Part shown: positions 7,528 through 18,450 of the stretch, piece after piece
How positions within the stretch are numbered: the first letter of the stretch is position 1
Layout: each line of letters begins with the position of its first letter
Source: Nosema muscidifuracis
Taxonomy: Eukaryota; Microsporidia; Nosematidae
DNA: 64,000 bases
NCBI GenBank assembly: GCA_028335825.1
Contig: JAIOKI010000005.1
Location: forward strand, 605,201 to 669,200
Direction: 5' to 3'
Made by a program: the position numbers and the translations under genes
Notes under the pieces: generated by a model
Seen by the model: the letters and a program-made list of their open reading frames with translations, nothing else
Told to the model about the DNA's origin: nothing
Database searches by the model: none

Positions 7528-9678
7528 TTATAAATCCTTTTCAGTTTTAACTTCTTCCTCAGCTTTAGAACCATTTTTAAAGTTAAAAGGATCATTAGGA
7601 TTAGAAAACTTTTTATCTCCAAGTTTATTTTCTAAATCTTTCATTATTTTACTAAACTTTTCATCTTCCATCATCTTTTTTAACTGTTCTTGCATTTCAG
7701 CCATTTTAGTAGGATCAATATTCTTAAAATCTTCTTTATTTAATTCTTTAACATCATCTGATTTTTTCAATTTTTCTTCTCCTTCTTTCTTAATTGAATC
7801 TTCACCTTCTTCATTTTTTAATTCTTTACCTTCTTCTTTATTAGATTCTTTACCTTCTTCTTTATTTAATTCTGCTCCATCTTCCTTAATTGGTTCTTCA
7901 CCTTCTTCTTTATTCAACTTTTCTTCACCTTCTTCCTTTTTCAATTTTTCTTCTTCTAATTTTTTTTTATTCTCATAAGATCTAGTGTAAGATTCAACAA
8001 GTCCTTCTAACATATCAGCTTTAAATTCTATATCTTGTCCTAATATTTCCATATTATCTTTATTAGAATCAAAAAATAATTTAAAATCTTCATATCTTTT
8101 TCCTAATCCCATATTCCATATCTCAATATTCTGATCTTTAACTTTTAGTACCTCATTAAGAATATTTTCTGCTTTTTTAATTTGTATAGGTCTCATTTTA
8201 ATAGATTTCTCTATTTTGTAATTATCTTCTTCTAATTTCTTAATTAATTTTAAAAAATCTAAACATTCTTTATATTTAAGATCAGAAAATATTATATCTT
8301 CTACTAGATACCTATTAGTTGGTATATTCTTATTTAATATATGTGGTATATGTTCATTAATTCCATTCTTATTTTTTATTTCATTAATTTTTTTTATAAA
8401 TTCTTTTTTGACATTAATTTCTTCTAATAATTTTTCAGTTGATGTCATATTATATGTAGCTTCTCCTTTAAATATTCTATTATCATCTGATTTTATTTTC
8501 TTAGTTACATATTTCATAGCACCATCAACAATAAATTTCTCTTGAATATTTTTTAACCCTTCTATTTTTAATATATTATTAACAACTGATAATTCAAAAC
8601 TAGAAATTACAAATTTCTTGGATAAATTATGTTTACTTAAAATATCTTCAATCTCATTATTAATTAATAAAATATTTTCTTGAACTTTTGTATTAAATTC
8701 TTCAAATTCATTTCTAATATCTTCTAAATTAAATTTAGTTTTTTCTAAAAGAGCTTTATTTCCTTTCATGTTATAATAATAAAAATCTTCACTAAAATAT
8801 TCTTTAACTTTGACATATCCAAGGTTACTCTTAATTTTATTACATATATCATTAATATCAATAAAATAATCTTGTTCATTGAATTCTATTTCATTTTCTA
8901 ATGGAAGTATATGTGAAACGAATTCGTTATTTTTATTTTCATATTCTTTTAAAGTTTCACGTACTTTTTTATTAATTATATCATCTAATGAACTATCTCC
9001 TAATAAATCAAAAGATTTTGTATATAAAGTCTTAATTTCTATAAGACTTTCATCTGATTTATTTTCATCATCTTTTTTGTTATTACGAGATACTTCGTAT
9101 ATATTATATACAGTCTGATGTCCTACCATAGAAACAACAAGATAAACTCCATCTCCATTATCAAAAGAAGCAAAGTCTGATACAACAGATAATGAAGCAG
9201 GCATAATCAATACATTAGTACCAAAATCAATATTCATAGATTTAAATAATTTTTCTGAAGATTCTTTCTGATAATAATCACGAACACTTATGCTTATATT
9301 CTTGTACTTTTTATTGTATTTTTTCTGATCAAATATTATTTTAAAAAAAAATGCATTCAAATCAAAAGCTGTAAGCTTAGTTTCATATCCTTTTATTATA
9401 AATTTTTTTTCTTCTTCCATTAAATTATCTTCTTCATCAGATTTATGCAAAGAAAAATTATAAAATTTATTTTTATCTTCAATAAATTCTAGTGGATAAA
9501 ATATTGAATCATATTTTAAGATTTGAGACGTGGATAAATCAGAGTGAATAAGATTATTCATAATATCGCATTTTTGAGATGTGATTGAATTTGATATTTT
9601 GGTCTGATAAGATGTGTAATCAATACTTATCATTGATAATTTTATCAAAGGAAGGAATGATAAAAATTGGAATTTCAT
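7528..9678 (-). CDS. degenerate ER Hsp70, Lhs1/GRP170-like
   Basis: A 716-aa protein. It has an N-terminal signal-like segment, then SIDYTSYQTK in the place of the first Hsp70 phosphate loop, and ISVRDYYQKESSEKLF in the place of 'ISVP.YF...QR.A'. SFDLLGDSSLDDIINKKV matches 'GD..LGG.D.D..i...v'. Near residue 330, FNLEDIRNEFEEFN matches 'ltR..FE.L', and FIVDGAMKYVTKKI matches 'P.EAva.GAA..A'. The glycine loops that bind ATP are lost (VSMVGHQT for DLGGGT), so ATPase activity is doubtful. The C-terminal third is coiled, with about ten EEGEE/KEEGKE-type repeats (7780-7960), ending in EKDL. TAACCCCTTAAA precedes the ATG. Lhs1/GRP170 assists protein import and folding in the ER. Confidence 0.6.
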   Translation of the reverse strand: MKFQFLSFLPLIKLSMISIDYTSYQTKISNSITSQKCDIMNNLIHSDLSTSQILKYDSIFYPLEFIEDKNKFYNFSLHKSDEEDNLMEEEKKFIIKGYETKLTAFDLNAFFFKIIFDQKKYNKKYKNISISVRDYYQKESSEKLFKSMNIDFGTNVLIMPASLSVVSDFASFDNGDGVYLVVSMVGHQTVYNIYEVSRNNKKDDENKSDESLIEIKTLYTKSFDLLGDSSLDDIINKKVRETLKEYENKNNEFVSHILPLENEIEFNEQDYFIDINDICNKIKSNLGYVKVKEYFSEDFYYYNMKGNKALLEKTKFNLEDIRNEFEEFNTKVQENILLINNEIEDILSKHNLSKKFVISSFELSVVNNILKIEGLKNIQEKFIVDGAMKYVTKKIKSDDNRIFKGEATYNMTSTEKLLEEINVKKEFIKKINEIKNKNGINEHIPHILNKNIPTNRYLVEDIIFSDLKYKECLDFLKLIKKLEEDNYKIEKSIKMRPIQIKKAENILNEVLKVKDQNIEIWNMGLGKRYEDFKLFFDSNKDNMEILGQDIEFKADMLEGLVESYTRSYENKKKLEEEKLKKEEGEEKLNKEEGEEPIKEDGAELNKEEGKESNKEEGKELKNEEGEDSIKKEGEEKLKKSDDVKELNKEDFKNIDPTKMAEMQEQLKKMMEDEKFSKIMKDLENKLGDKKFSNPNDPFNFKNGSKAEEEVKTEKDL

Positions 9679-10767
9679 TTTAAGGGGTTAAAAATTTTTT
9701 ATTGTTTACCTAAAAATTAATTTTATAAGAATATCAATATTTATTTAAAAATAGATTATTAATACATTTTTTTAATATTTCTTTATTATAAATATTAATT
9801 TAATAAATTGGTTTGTATAAATTTATTTAATTTATAAGACATTATTTAATTTGTTTTGTTAAAATAATTTTTAATTTATTTTGTTTGTATAAATTTATTT
9901 TATAAGAAATTTTTTAATTTGTTTTGTTTGTATAGTTTCTTTAATTTATTTTGATTGTATAAATTTATTTTATAGGATATTTTTTAATTTATTTTGTTTG
10001 TATATTTTTTTAATTTATAAGACATATAAAAATTTTCAATATGTGATGTCTTAAAATGTCTTAGTAATATTATAAATTATTTAATATTAAATTAATTACT
10101 AAATACAGAAATAGTTCAATATTATTTCTCATGATAACTTTCGAAATGTCTATAAAGTCCTCTAAGAAGACATGGACGTTTTTCAAATTAGTTGATGAGA
10201 TAATAAAAATATTACCAAATATTTCCTTAAAAAAGGTGTAATCAGAAGGAAATTCAGATAAAACAATCTTCTTTTTAAATTAATAATTTAAATAGTATTG
10301 TAAATTAATTGATATCAAAGAAGCAGAATTTAAAATTTATATATTCATTTCTAAATCCGTTATAAAATTAATAAAAAACACCTGTCAAAAATATCATTTT
10401 AATTCAAATATAAAAGGTCTATTATAATTAAACAGAATATAAAAGTAAACTGATGAATTTAGGAATCTTAAGTTAAAGAAAAAAAATATACTGACATAAG
10501 TTCAATACACTGAAATAAGTCATTACGATCAATACAAAGATAATTAAAAATTTTCAAAAAGTAGATTTTTTTAATCTTAAAATATTTTATTTCTTATTGA
10601 AAATTTACCAATAAACTAAACTTATTAAAATCATGTATTTAAAAATAAATTATATTGAAATTAACTAATCATATTTACTTATATAAAAAATATATCGAAA
10701 TTAACTTATATAAAAAATATATTGAAATTAACTAATCATATTTACTTATATAAAAAATATATTGAAA
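9679..10767. other. 1.1-kb intergenic region
   Basis: 9780-10020 is a decayed array of AATTTATTTTGTTTGTATAA-like units. 10060-10260 has better base balance and a short open stretch (about 36 codons from 10132, with KKTWTFFKLVDEIIKILP) that could be a gene remnant but matches nothing I know. 10660-10770 has three copies of TAACTAATCATATTTACTTA plus TATAAAAAATATATTGAAAT. CCTGTCAA occurs at 10382. Confidence 0.45.
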
Positions 10768-10989
10768 TTAATTATGCATATTTTTATATTTTCTTAAAAT
10801 ACTAAATCTACCAAATCTTTCTAACTCCTTCTGTATAACTGGATCATCCATAAATCTTTCTATTTCTTCATAATTAATAAACCCAAAATTACGTATCTGT
10901 TTAATAATATCATTATTCTTAACTATTCTTAAGAAAAGTTTCTCTAAATCTTGAGATTTGACTATGTCATCGAGAGAAATTAAAGACAT
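10768..10989 (-). CDS. hypothetical protein, 73 aa
   Basis: A small helical protein starting MSLISLDDIVKSQDLEKLFL. The start at 10989 is chosen because TTCCCTTTG touches this ATG; an in-frame ATG 21 bases upstream lacks the motif. The C-terminal half (MDDPVIQKELERFGRF) vaguely recalls the 'DP' helices of STI1-type motifs, too weak to name. It is divergent to SmE with a 43-bp shared promoter. Confidence 0.6.
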   Translation of the reverse strand: MSLISLDDIVKSQDLEKLFLRIVKNNDIIKQIRNFGFINYEEIERFMDDPVIQKELERFGRFSILRKYKNMHN

Positions 10990-11032
10990 CAAAGGGAAGA
11001 AATAATTCAAAAAAATAAAAAGTAAGAAGGGT
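10990..11032. promoter_or_regulatory. 43-bp divergent promoter with CCC and GGG start motifs
   Basis: The region between two divergent ATGs. Read on the minus strand it ends TTCCCTTTG-ATG; on the plus strand it ends AGAAGGGT-ATG. It shows both variants of the start signal in one short promoter. Confidence 0.55.
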
Positions 11033-11242
11033 ATGAATAAGGAAGAAATACAACCACTAGAAGCTATTTATATAGGAATGATTGATAATAAAAATGTAGA
11101 AGTCTATGAAAGAGAAGGAAATACAGTTCATAGAGGAAAAATAGTTGGGTTTGATGAATTTATGAATTTAGTGATTGATACTGGTAATAGTAGATATCTT
11201 CTTAAAGGAGATTGTATTTTATCAATAAATATTTTAGAATGA
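11033..11242 (+). CDS. SME1: small nuclear ribonucleoprotein SmE
   Basis: A 69-aa Sm-fold protein. The Sm1 motif ends in GKIVGFDEFMNLVIDTG (about residues 36-53), nearly the SmE consensus 'G.I.GFDEYMNLVLD', and Sm2 is LLKGDCILSI (about 58-67). It is shorter than yeast SmE (94 aa) at both the N-terminus and the loop between motifs, as in other reduced genomes. SmE is part of the heptameric ring of spliceosomal snRNPs. Its presence fits the intron seen in eL37. AGGGT touches the ATG. The next gene starts 7 bases after the stop. Confidence 0.85.
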   Translation: MNKEEIQPLEAIYIGMIDNKNVEVYEREGNTVHRGKIVGFDEFMNLVIDTGNSRYLLKGDCILSINILE

Positions 11243-11249
11243 TAAGGGT

Positions 11250-11828
11250 ATGTCAAATAATGATAAATCAAGAGACTTTATAGAAAAGTATATAAAATTA
11301 AATGATTATAAAGAAAAAGACTTTAAAGAAGATAAGATTGAATTAAATGATTATAAAGAAAAAGATAAGATTGAATTAAATAATTATAATGAAGATATAA
11401 AATCAAGAGACTTTAAAGAAGAATACAGTAAATCGAAAGACTTTAAAGAAGAATACAGTAAATCGAAAGACTTTAAAGAAGAATACAGTAAATCGAAAGA
11501 CTTTAAAGAAGAATACAGTAAGTCAAAAAACTTTAAAGAAGAAGATCTAGTTGAAGAAAAAGAGAACTCTAATATTCAATCAGATGTCAAAGCATATCGT
11601 CAAATAAATGTCGAGATCGAATCATATTTTGAAACAGATCCCGAGTTCGAATCAGATTCATTTGATTTAGATAAACTACCTATATTTATGAAAAAAGAAA
11701 ATTTTGATTTGGAAATGGGATTAGCCTTATCAAATTCATTAATTAACAAACAAAGTAATATATTAGATCAAGTAGATATTATCAATCTATACGACTACCA
11801 ATTAAAATTTATAATGTCTAATAAATAA
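11250..11828 (+). CDS. hypothetical protein with 10-residue tandem repeats, 192 aa
   Basis: It starts 7 bases after the SmE stop with the same TAAGGGT-ATG signal. The N-terminal half is charged and repetitive: two KLNDYKEKD-like units, then four perfect or near-perfect SKSKDFKEEY units encoded by an exact 30-bp DNA repeat (about 11409-11530). The C-terminal 70 residues are non-repetitive and acidic (IESYFETDPEFESDSFDLD, then LEMGLALSNSLIN). There is no signal peptide or membrane segment. Family unknown. The tight spacing means its promoter must overlap the SmE 3' end. Confidence 0.65.
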   Translation: MSNNDKSRDFIEKYIKLNDYKEKDFKEDKIELNDYKEKDKIELNNYNEDIKSRDFKEEYSKSKDFKEEYSKSKDFKEEYSKSKDFKEEYSKSKNFKEEDLVEEKENSNIQSDVKAYRQINVEIESYFETDPEFESDSFDLDKLPIFMKKENFDLEMGLALSNSLINKQSNILDQVDIINLYDYQLKFIMSNK

Positions 11829-12607
11829 CTTTTTTATAAAACTTATTACTTAATGTCATATCTTTAAGGTTTATACATATTTAATATTACTTAATGTTAA
11901 ATCTCTAAGCTTATATAATTGAACTTTTTATTTTAATTAATTAATTTTATACATAAAAATTATTACTAAAATCGTTAAATCTTAAGTTTATATACTTTAA
12001 CTTTATGTTAGATCTTTAAGGTTTATACATAAAAATTATTACTAAAATCGTTAAATTTATTTTATAAAATATAAGAAAATCTAAAAGAGAGTTTATTAAA
12101 TTTAATAATTTTTTCTTAAAAAAATTATACCAATAAAAATTTTTATTTTAAATAAAGTTTGATCACAGATTTAAAAAGAAATTTTTAAGATATCAGAATT
12201 CTTAAACTAATTTTATCTATCAATATTTTAATAAATAAAAAATTTAAGGGATTATGAATTTAAAGTTAAAAATAATGAAACTTAAAGTATCATAAAATAA
12301 ACTAATAATTTTTTTAAATATTTTAATAAATAAAAAATCTAAGGGATTATGAATTAAAAGTTAAAAATAATGAAACTTAAAGTATCATAAAATAAACTAA
12401 TAATTTTTTTAAATATTTTAATAAATAAAAAATTTAAGGGATTATGAATTTAAAGTTAAAAATAATGAAACTTAAAGTATCATAAAATAAACTAATAATT
12501 TTTTTAAATTTTAAAATAAAAACTAAAAAATATTTTTTTACACCAATAATTTCAAGTTAAATATAACTGGTCACTTAAAATATTTAAGGAATATTTTAGC
12601 CCTTTTT
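11829..12607. repeat. 95-bp tandem repeat, 3 copies, upstream of DOP1
   Basis: Three copies with a period of exactly 95 bp start at 12224, 12319 and 12414 and end near 12508. Each holds AATTTAAGGGATTATGAATT and GAAACTTAAAGTATCATAAA. Copy 2 has one base lost and a few changes. The array stops 100 bp before the DOP1 ATG. 11840-12070 has looser repeats of TTTAAGGTTTATACATAAAA. No gene was seen. Confidence 0.85.
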
Positions 12608-15600
12608 ATGTCAACAAAAGATGAAAAATTTAATTTAGAAATTACAAAGAAACTTGATTCATTTAAGAATGCAAGTGAATGGCCTGATTTCATTTCATTA
12701 CTTACATCATTAGACACAACTATACAAGCTTATTCCTTACCTTATATTCCAAAAAAAGAATTATTATGCAAAAGACTAAATCAATGTTTAAATCCTCTTC
12801 TTCCTGCAGGAGTGCATAAAAAGGTTTTGGAAACTTATTCGATAATTTTTCAAACAATTTCTGAAGATGAATTAGTAGTTAATTTTGGTATTTATACATT
12901 GGGATTGTTAAATTTTGGATGTCATTCTAGAATATTAGTTATGGGATCATATTTAAGAGTCATTGATAAATATATTATAGGGTTAGGTAAGAGAATTGAA
13001 CCTTTTACTATAAATATTTTATTTGGTTTATTACCATCAATAGAATCAGAATCAAATGAATATTATAGAAAATCAATTGAAATAATTAACAAGTTTAAAG
13101 AAAAAATTAGTGAAAAGATTTTTTATTTATCTTTTTGGAATATTTATTTACAAAGTGTAAGTTCAAGATTATCTGTTATTAGTTATTTAATGAATGAAAA
13201 AGTTAATTATGATGTAATGGTAAGTGATAAAATTTTAATAGTTAAAGCTTTAAGAGAAGGATTAAGAAGTTCTGATTTATTAATATTAAGAAATACACTT
13301 GATTTAATATTATATATGTTTCCTATTAAAAGTAAAGTATTTTCAGATAACCTTAATAGTGATTTACTTGAAGGAATGTTTCAAGTATTTAGTAGAAGAG
13401 AACAAAATCTTAATAAAAGAGTATTTTTATGGATAGGATTAGTAGATGATCAAATTAATTCAGATATTTCTATTGTAACTAAAACTTTAGAAAGAATTTT
13501 AAAGACAAAATCAACTACAAAATATTTTTTTAAAATATTTACTACATTATCAGATAAAAGTAATTTAACACAGAAAATTTTAGAAGAATTATTATTTAAA
13601 GTTCTTGTTTATACAAAAGATTATGAAGAATTTAAATTAAGTGAATTTCCAATATTAGATCGTAATGAAGAATTTACACAACAAGATATAGTTGATATAG
13701 GTAAAAATTTCTTTACTACTGATGTAGATAAATTATGGAAAGTGTTTTATATGGAACTTAAGAAATCATTTAATAAAATGAAATCTTTAGATTCTAGTAT
13801 TATTGATAATAATAGAGATAATGATAATATTGATAATAAAGATAATGATAAAGGTATTGATAATATTGATAAAGACAAAGATATTGATAATAAAGATAAT
13901 AATAAAGGTATTGATAATAAAGATGTTGAAAATGATATTGATAATAAAGATAATGATAAAGGTATTGATAATAAAGATATTGATAATGATATTAAGAAAA
14001 TAAGTAGTCAAGATAATTATGATAAGGATATTGATAATAATAAAATAAGTAGTCAAGATAACTATGATAATAAAAATGACAAATATATTGAGAATAATCA
14101 AGATAAGGATACTAAAAAAATAAGTAGTCAAGATAACTATGTTAAAGATATTGATAATCAAATCGTTAAAAATAATAATAATGATAAAGATAATAAATAT
14201 ATTGATAATCATATCGATATAAGTAGAATGAATATTCATAATTCAAAAAATTTTATTTCTAATTCTATTAATAAAACTCAGATAGATAAATTTATTTCAG
14301 GTAATTTAAATAAAATAGTTGTAGAAGATGATCAAACTTTAATATCTGATAAAAAAAAGAAGAATAAGAAAAATAATTTTAATATAAAAAAGATATCAAA
14401 TTACAAAATTAATAAAATTTCAAAGGAAGTAACTGGAACACCTTCAGATATTTTATCATACATAAATTTCTGTACTAATAATTATAATATATACGATCAA
14501 ACAGTTTTGAAAACTCATTTACCAATTCTAGTTTTATTCGTATTAGAAAATTATAATCTTTTTGATGAAATTATTAGATTTGAATTTTTAAAATATAATA
14601 TTCCAAAAATTAATCTTAAAGATCAATCAGAAAAAATATGCGAACATTTTTTTGATTTAATAGATGATTTTTATATGAATGAAAATGCTAAAATTTTAAA
14701 AGAAATAGAAACTAGTTATTTAGCTTTAATAATTCAATATTTGTTAATGTATTTAGATGAAAAAACTTATTTTATTTGTTTAGATTTTTATCATAATCAT
14801 AAAAATTCTTATAGATTAGATTTTTTTGTTAAAAAATATTTTGATTTTATGATAACAAAATCACTATCTATGATACAAAATTCAATCATTTTATTTGAAG
14901 ATACAAACAAATTAAATGGAGATATGTTATTTAAAGAATTATGGTATAGATTTTGTAGAGGTAATCCTGTATCAGAAGAAAATTATGGTCAAATGTGGAA
15001 TCTTCAACAAAAAGATTTATCAAATCTTAGTATAGGTTTAGAAATTAATGAATCTTTATCAATGTTAGAAGATAAATCTAAAATAGATATTATTAATACT
15101 ATACGTAATGATGAAGATGTTTCTATAGCTAATAAAAAACAGATAGTAGTACTTATGTATGAATATAATAGAATATTTAAAAGGAAATATGAAAAAATAC
15201 TTGTTAAAAAAGTTAATGAAACAAATAAGCAAAATCTTTGTTTATTTTTATATTTTATACTTGAACTTCAAGATAATAATTCTTATTATTTTTATAATAT
15301 ATTTTTCCTAATTAATAGTAAAATTTCAGGTAGAGATCCTATGATTACATCTATGATAAAATCAATACATAGTTTTAAAGAAGTATTTTCTTATACAATT
15401 AAGAAATTTTTAGAATCTAATATAGAAACAGAGAATTATATTTATTTAGATAAACCTAATATATCACAAATTAAAGGTATTCTTAAAGTATTTAAGAATA
15501 TATTACAATTATCTAGAAGATTTAGATATGAACTTAATTCTGATATGATAAATTATGATAAAGAAAGAATGAAAAATATTATTGGTAAACATGAAGGAAA

Positions 15601-18178
15601 TTTAAAGAGTATATTATTTAATATACTTAATTATTTATTTTTATGTGAGATGTCACCTTTTTCAAATGCGAATGATTCAAAACAATCTGATTCATATGAA
15701 AGTATTAGAAATATTAAAATTCAAAGTATAAGATTAATTGAATTTTTAATTGAGAATGATATATTAAATAATAGAGATGTTAAATTATTAGATTTATCAA
15801 AGATAGTAGATATATGTATAAAATATAAAAATGATTCAGTATTAGTTTTACCTTGTGGTAAATTATTGAAATTAGCTAATAATACAGAAATTTTATCAAG
15901 ATATTCTACTATATTAGATAGTAGTTGTTTTTTTTATTGTGATTTACTTGAAGTTATTTTTAATTTAAATTTTAATCATACTAGAGTTATTTTACCTTCA
16001 TTTATAGATAATTTAAAAGAAGAAGGATATTCATTTATGATAATTAATGAAGTAATAAAAGAAATGATAAAATTGAATTGTACATCATTTAATTGGGCAT
16101 CTATTAGTAAAACACTTATTCAGAAATTTATTGTATTTTTCAATACCAAATATGTTAGAGGATGTAGCATTAATCGGAATGTTGATAATCAGAATAGCAA
16201 TATAAATCAGAATAACAATTATTTATTGAGTCATATTAATGTAAATCAGAATGCTAATAATCAGAATAATAATAATTTAGTAAATCAGAATAACAACAAT
16301 AATTTAGTAAATAACAATAATAATGTAGTAAATCAAAATACTACAATTAATTACAACAATACTACAATAAATTACAACAATAATTTAGTAGGTCAAAATA
16401 TAATAACAAATAAGAACACAACACAATCTTTTACTAATTTTGATTATCATATTCAAAATTTAAAGGTAAAAGCTATTATAGAATCTTCTGAATTATTATT
16501 TAAAACATTCTCAGGATATTTTATAGAATATTTAATTAATTCAGATTTTTCAGAAGATTATCTAAAGAATCTTTCTTTTAAAAAGAATTTATATTCTAAT
16601 ATTCTTGTATCATATTCAATTAATCAAGATAGATCATTTATTTTTTTAATGAAATTTGATTCAATATGTTCTCCTTCAGAAAGAATAGAATTTTATAAGA
16701 ATTCATTATCAACATTATATCAGATAATTAATTATAGATCATTTACAGATGTTAATATACTTTTATATTTATTAAAAGTATTTTCAGTTCTTCCTGAAGA
16801 ATCTGGTCAATTCTTATCTATAATATATCAATCATTAGCTCATATGCAAAGATCTATGTTAAGTAAAATTAATAAGACTATTATAATAGATTTCTTATGT
16901 ACAATTTCTTATACAAATAAAATTAAGAGTGCTTTACAAACTTTTATAGGATATTTATTTGAATTATTAAGAACATCAGATAAAACATTAAAATCTTATA
17001 CAATAGATAAGATAATTCAATTATCAAATAATGAATCAGTTACTATTAAAAATATGAATAGAGAAATAGTTGAATATTTAAATAATTCAGATTTCTTTAA
17101 ATTTAAATTAAAAGAGAAAGCTTATTTATATAGAAAAATATTTGAGATTAAGTTAGATGTTATGGATGATTTAGTTTATAAATTAGAGAGTAGTTTTTTT
17201 GTATCACAAACTTCTGATATAAATAATAAGTGTAATGTTCTTAAAAGAATAGCTTTTCTTATATTTGCTAATGAATATAACAAATTTGGAGGATTTAATT
17301 CTAAATTTATAGAAATTTGTGTTACTCTTATTCAACATAGTTCTATTAAAGTAAGAAAGAAGATTTGGTTTCTTATAAAAATAATATGTTTAAAGATTAA
17401 TCATTCTAAATTAGTAGCTTTATTTCCTGTAGTTTATACTGAAATATTATCTTATCTTAATAATACACGTAATATTGATTATGTAGAAATGTCTTGTATA
17501 GTAAGAGTATTAGATTTATTATTTTTACTTAATTCTACATCTACTTTTGAATTTAAGAATACTTTATTAGGTATACAAGATAGTAATAGAAATGAGAGAT
17601 TAGATGGTATTAAAAATGAGAGATTAGAAGGGGATGAAAAATTAGATGGTAAAGAAAAATTAGATGTTAAAAATGAGAGACAAGACTTAAGTAGATTTGA
17701 AAAATTAAATGTTAAAGTTGAAAGACAAAATGTTAAAGTTGAAAGACAAGATGTTAAAAATGAGAGACAAGACTTAAGTAGATTTGAAAAATTAGAAGGT
17801 AAAAATGAAAAACAAGACTTAAATAGAAATGAAAAATCAGATGATAAAAATAATCTTCCTTATATTGACTCTCTTATAAATATTGATAAAAATAATTTTT
17901 CTTATATTGACTCTCCTATTATTGATGATCTAAATACTTTACCAATATTTTATAATGTTTATCGAAGATTGTTAATTAAAAACGATGAACCACCTAAAAG
18001 AAAATTTCAGATTAGTGGAACTAAGAAATTATTTTTTCAACAGAAGATTATAAAAGAAGAAGATATACTTTTATTTTTTAAGTATGCATCATCATATTAT
18101 TCTTTACAGGAGAAGAAGACTTTTAGTATTGATTATGAATCTTTAGAAAGATTTATTTTAAATGAATTTACTGATTAG
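12608..18178 (+). CDS. DOP1: Dopey-family protein DOP1 (1,856 aa)
   Basis: The N-terminal 300 residues are a clear Dopey domain: LDSFKNASEWPDFISLL, LPYIPKKELLCKRLNQCLNP, LPAGVHKKVLETYSIIF and LLPSIESESNEYYRKS follow the family consensus in order. Dop1 with Mon2 works on Golgi-endosome membranes in flippase recruitment and traffic. The remainder is long helical repeat text with conserved-looking C-terminal blocks. Three low-complexity inserts interrupt it: Asp/Asn/Lys repeats at about 395-538 (13790-14220), Asn-rich at about 1190-1270, and NERQDLSRFEKL-type repeats at about 1660-1750. TAGCCCTTTTT precedes the ATG. It is close to full family length, notable in a reduced parasite. Confidence 0.85.
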   Translation: MSTKDEKFNLEITKKLDSFKNASEWPDFISLLTSLDTTIQAYSLPYIPKKELLCKRLNQCLNPLLPAGVHKKVLETYSIIFQTISEDELVVNFGIYTLGLLNFGCHSRILVMGSYLRVIDKYIIGLGKRIEPFTINILFGLLPSIESESNEYYRKSIEIINKFKEKISEKIFYLSFWNIYLQSVSSRLSVISYLMNEKVNYDVMVSDKILIVKALREGLRSSDLLILRNTLDLILYMFPIKSKVFSDNLNSDLLEGMFQVFSRREQNLNKRVFLWIGLVDDQINSDISIVTKTLERILKTKSTTKYFFKIFTTLSDKSNLTQKILEELLFKVLVYTKDYEEFKLSEFPILDRNEEFTQQDIVDIGKNFFTTDVDKLWKVFYMELKKSFNKMKSLDSSIIDNNRDNDNIDNKDNDKGIDNIDKDKDIDNKDNNKGIDNKDVENDIDNKDNDKGIDNKDIDNDIKKISSQDNYDKDIDNNKISSQDNYDNKNDKYIENNQDKDTKKISSQDNYVKDIDNQIVKNNNNDKDNKYIDNHIDISRMNIHNSKNFISNSINKTQIDKFISGNLNKIVVEDDQTLISDKKKKNKKNNFNIKKISNYKINKISKEVTGTPSDILSYINFCTNNYNIYDQTVLKTHLPILVLFVLENYNLFDEIIRFEFLKYNIPKINLKDQSEKICEHFFDLIDDFYMNENAKILKEIETSYLALIIQYLLMYLDEKTYFICLDFYHNHKNSYRLDFFVKKYFDFMITKSLSMIQNSIILFEDTNKLNGDMLFKELWYRFCRGNPVSEENYGQMWNLQQKDLSNLSIGLEINESLSMLEDKSKIDIINTIRNDEDVSIANKKQIVVLMYEYNRIFKRKYEKILVKKVNETNKQNLCLFLYFILELQDNNSYYFYNIFFLINSKISGRDPMITSMIKSIHSFKEVFSYTIKKFLESNIETENYIYLDKPNISQIKGILKVFKNILQLSRRFRYELNSDMINYDKERMKNIIGKHEGNLKSILFNILNYLFLCEMSPFSNANDSKQSDSYESIRNIKIQSIRLIEFLIENDILNNRDVKLLDLSKIVDICIKYKNDSVLVLPCGKLLKLANNTEILSRYSTILDSSCFFYCDLLEVIFNLNFNHTRVILPSFIDNLKEEGYSFMIINEVIKEMIKLNCTSFNWASISKTLIQKFIVFFNTKYVRGCSINRNVDNQNSNINQNNNYLLSHINVNQNANNQNNNNLVNQNNNNNLVNNNNNVVNQNTTINYNNTTINYNNNLVGQNIITNKNTTQSFTNFDYHIQNLKVKAIIESSELLFKTFSGYFIEYLINSDFSEDYLKNLSFKKNLYSNILVSYSINQDRSFIFLMKFDSICSPSERIEFYKNSLSTLYQIINYRSFTDVNILLYLLKVFSVLPEESGQFLSIIYQSLAHMQRSMLSKINKTIIIDFLCTISYTNKIKSALQTFIGYLFELLRTSDKTLKSYTIDKIIQLSNNESVTIKNMNREIVEYLNNSDFFKFKLKEKAYLYRKIFEIKLDVMDDLVYKLESSFFVSQTSDINNKCNVLKRIAFLIFANEYNKFGGFNSKFIEICVTLIQHSSIKVRKKIWFLIKIICLKINHSKLVALFPVVYTEILSYLNNTRNIDYVEMSCIVRVLDLLFLLNSTSTFEFKNTLLGIQDSNRNERLDGIKNERLEGDEKLDGKEKLDVKNERQDLSRFEKLNVKVERQNVKVERQDVKNERQDLSRFEKLEGKNEKQDLNRNEKSDDKNNLPYIDSLINIDKNNFSYIDSPIIDDLNTLPIFYNVYRRLLIKNDEPPKRKFQISGTKKLFFQQKIIKEEDILLFFKYASSYYSLQEKKTFSIDYESLERFILNEFTD

Positions 18179-18450
18179 AAAGATATTATTAAAACTAATT
18201 ACTGATTGAAAAGATTATTATTGATTAAATACTTATTTTATAAATATTCTTCTTAAATATATCTTTTATAAATAATCTTTTAAATACTCTTACTCTTATT
18301 GTTCTATTTTTTAGAATAAGATATTTTATATAATATATCTTTAATAAATATTCTTATTAAATACATCCCTTATAAATACTCTTCTTAAAATACATCAAAT
18401 ATTTTTTTGTTCTATTTTTTTTAAATTTCTTAAAATTTTACCCCCATAAA

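Noticed and set aside
13787-14239. Antisense 150-codon frame inside DOP1
   Set aside because: It is the complement of the GAT/AAT/AAA low-complexity insert; composition is only Ile/Asn/Phe.
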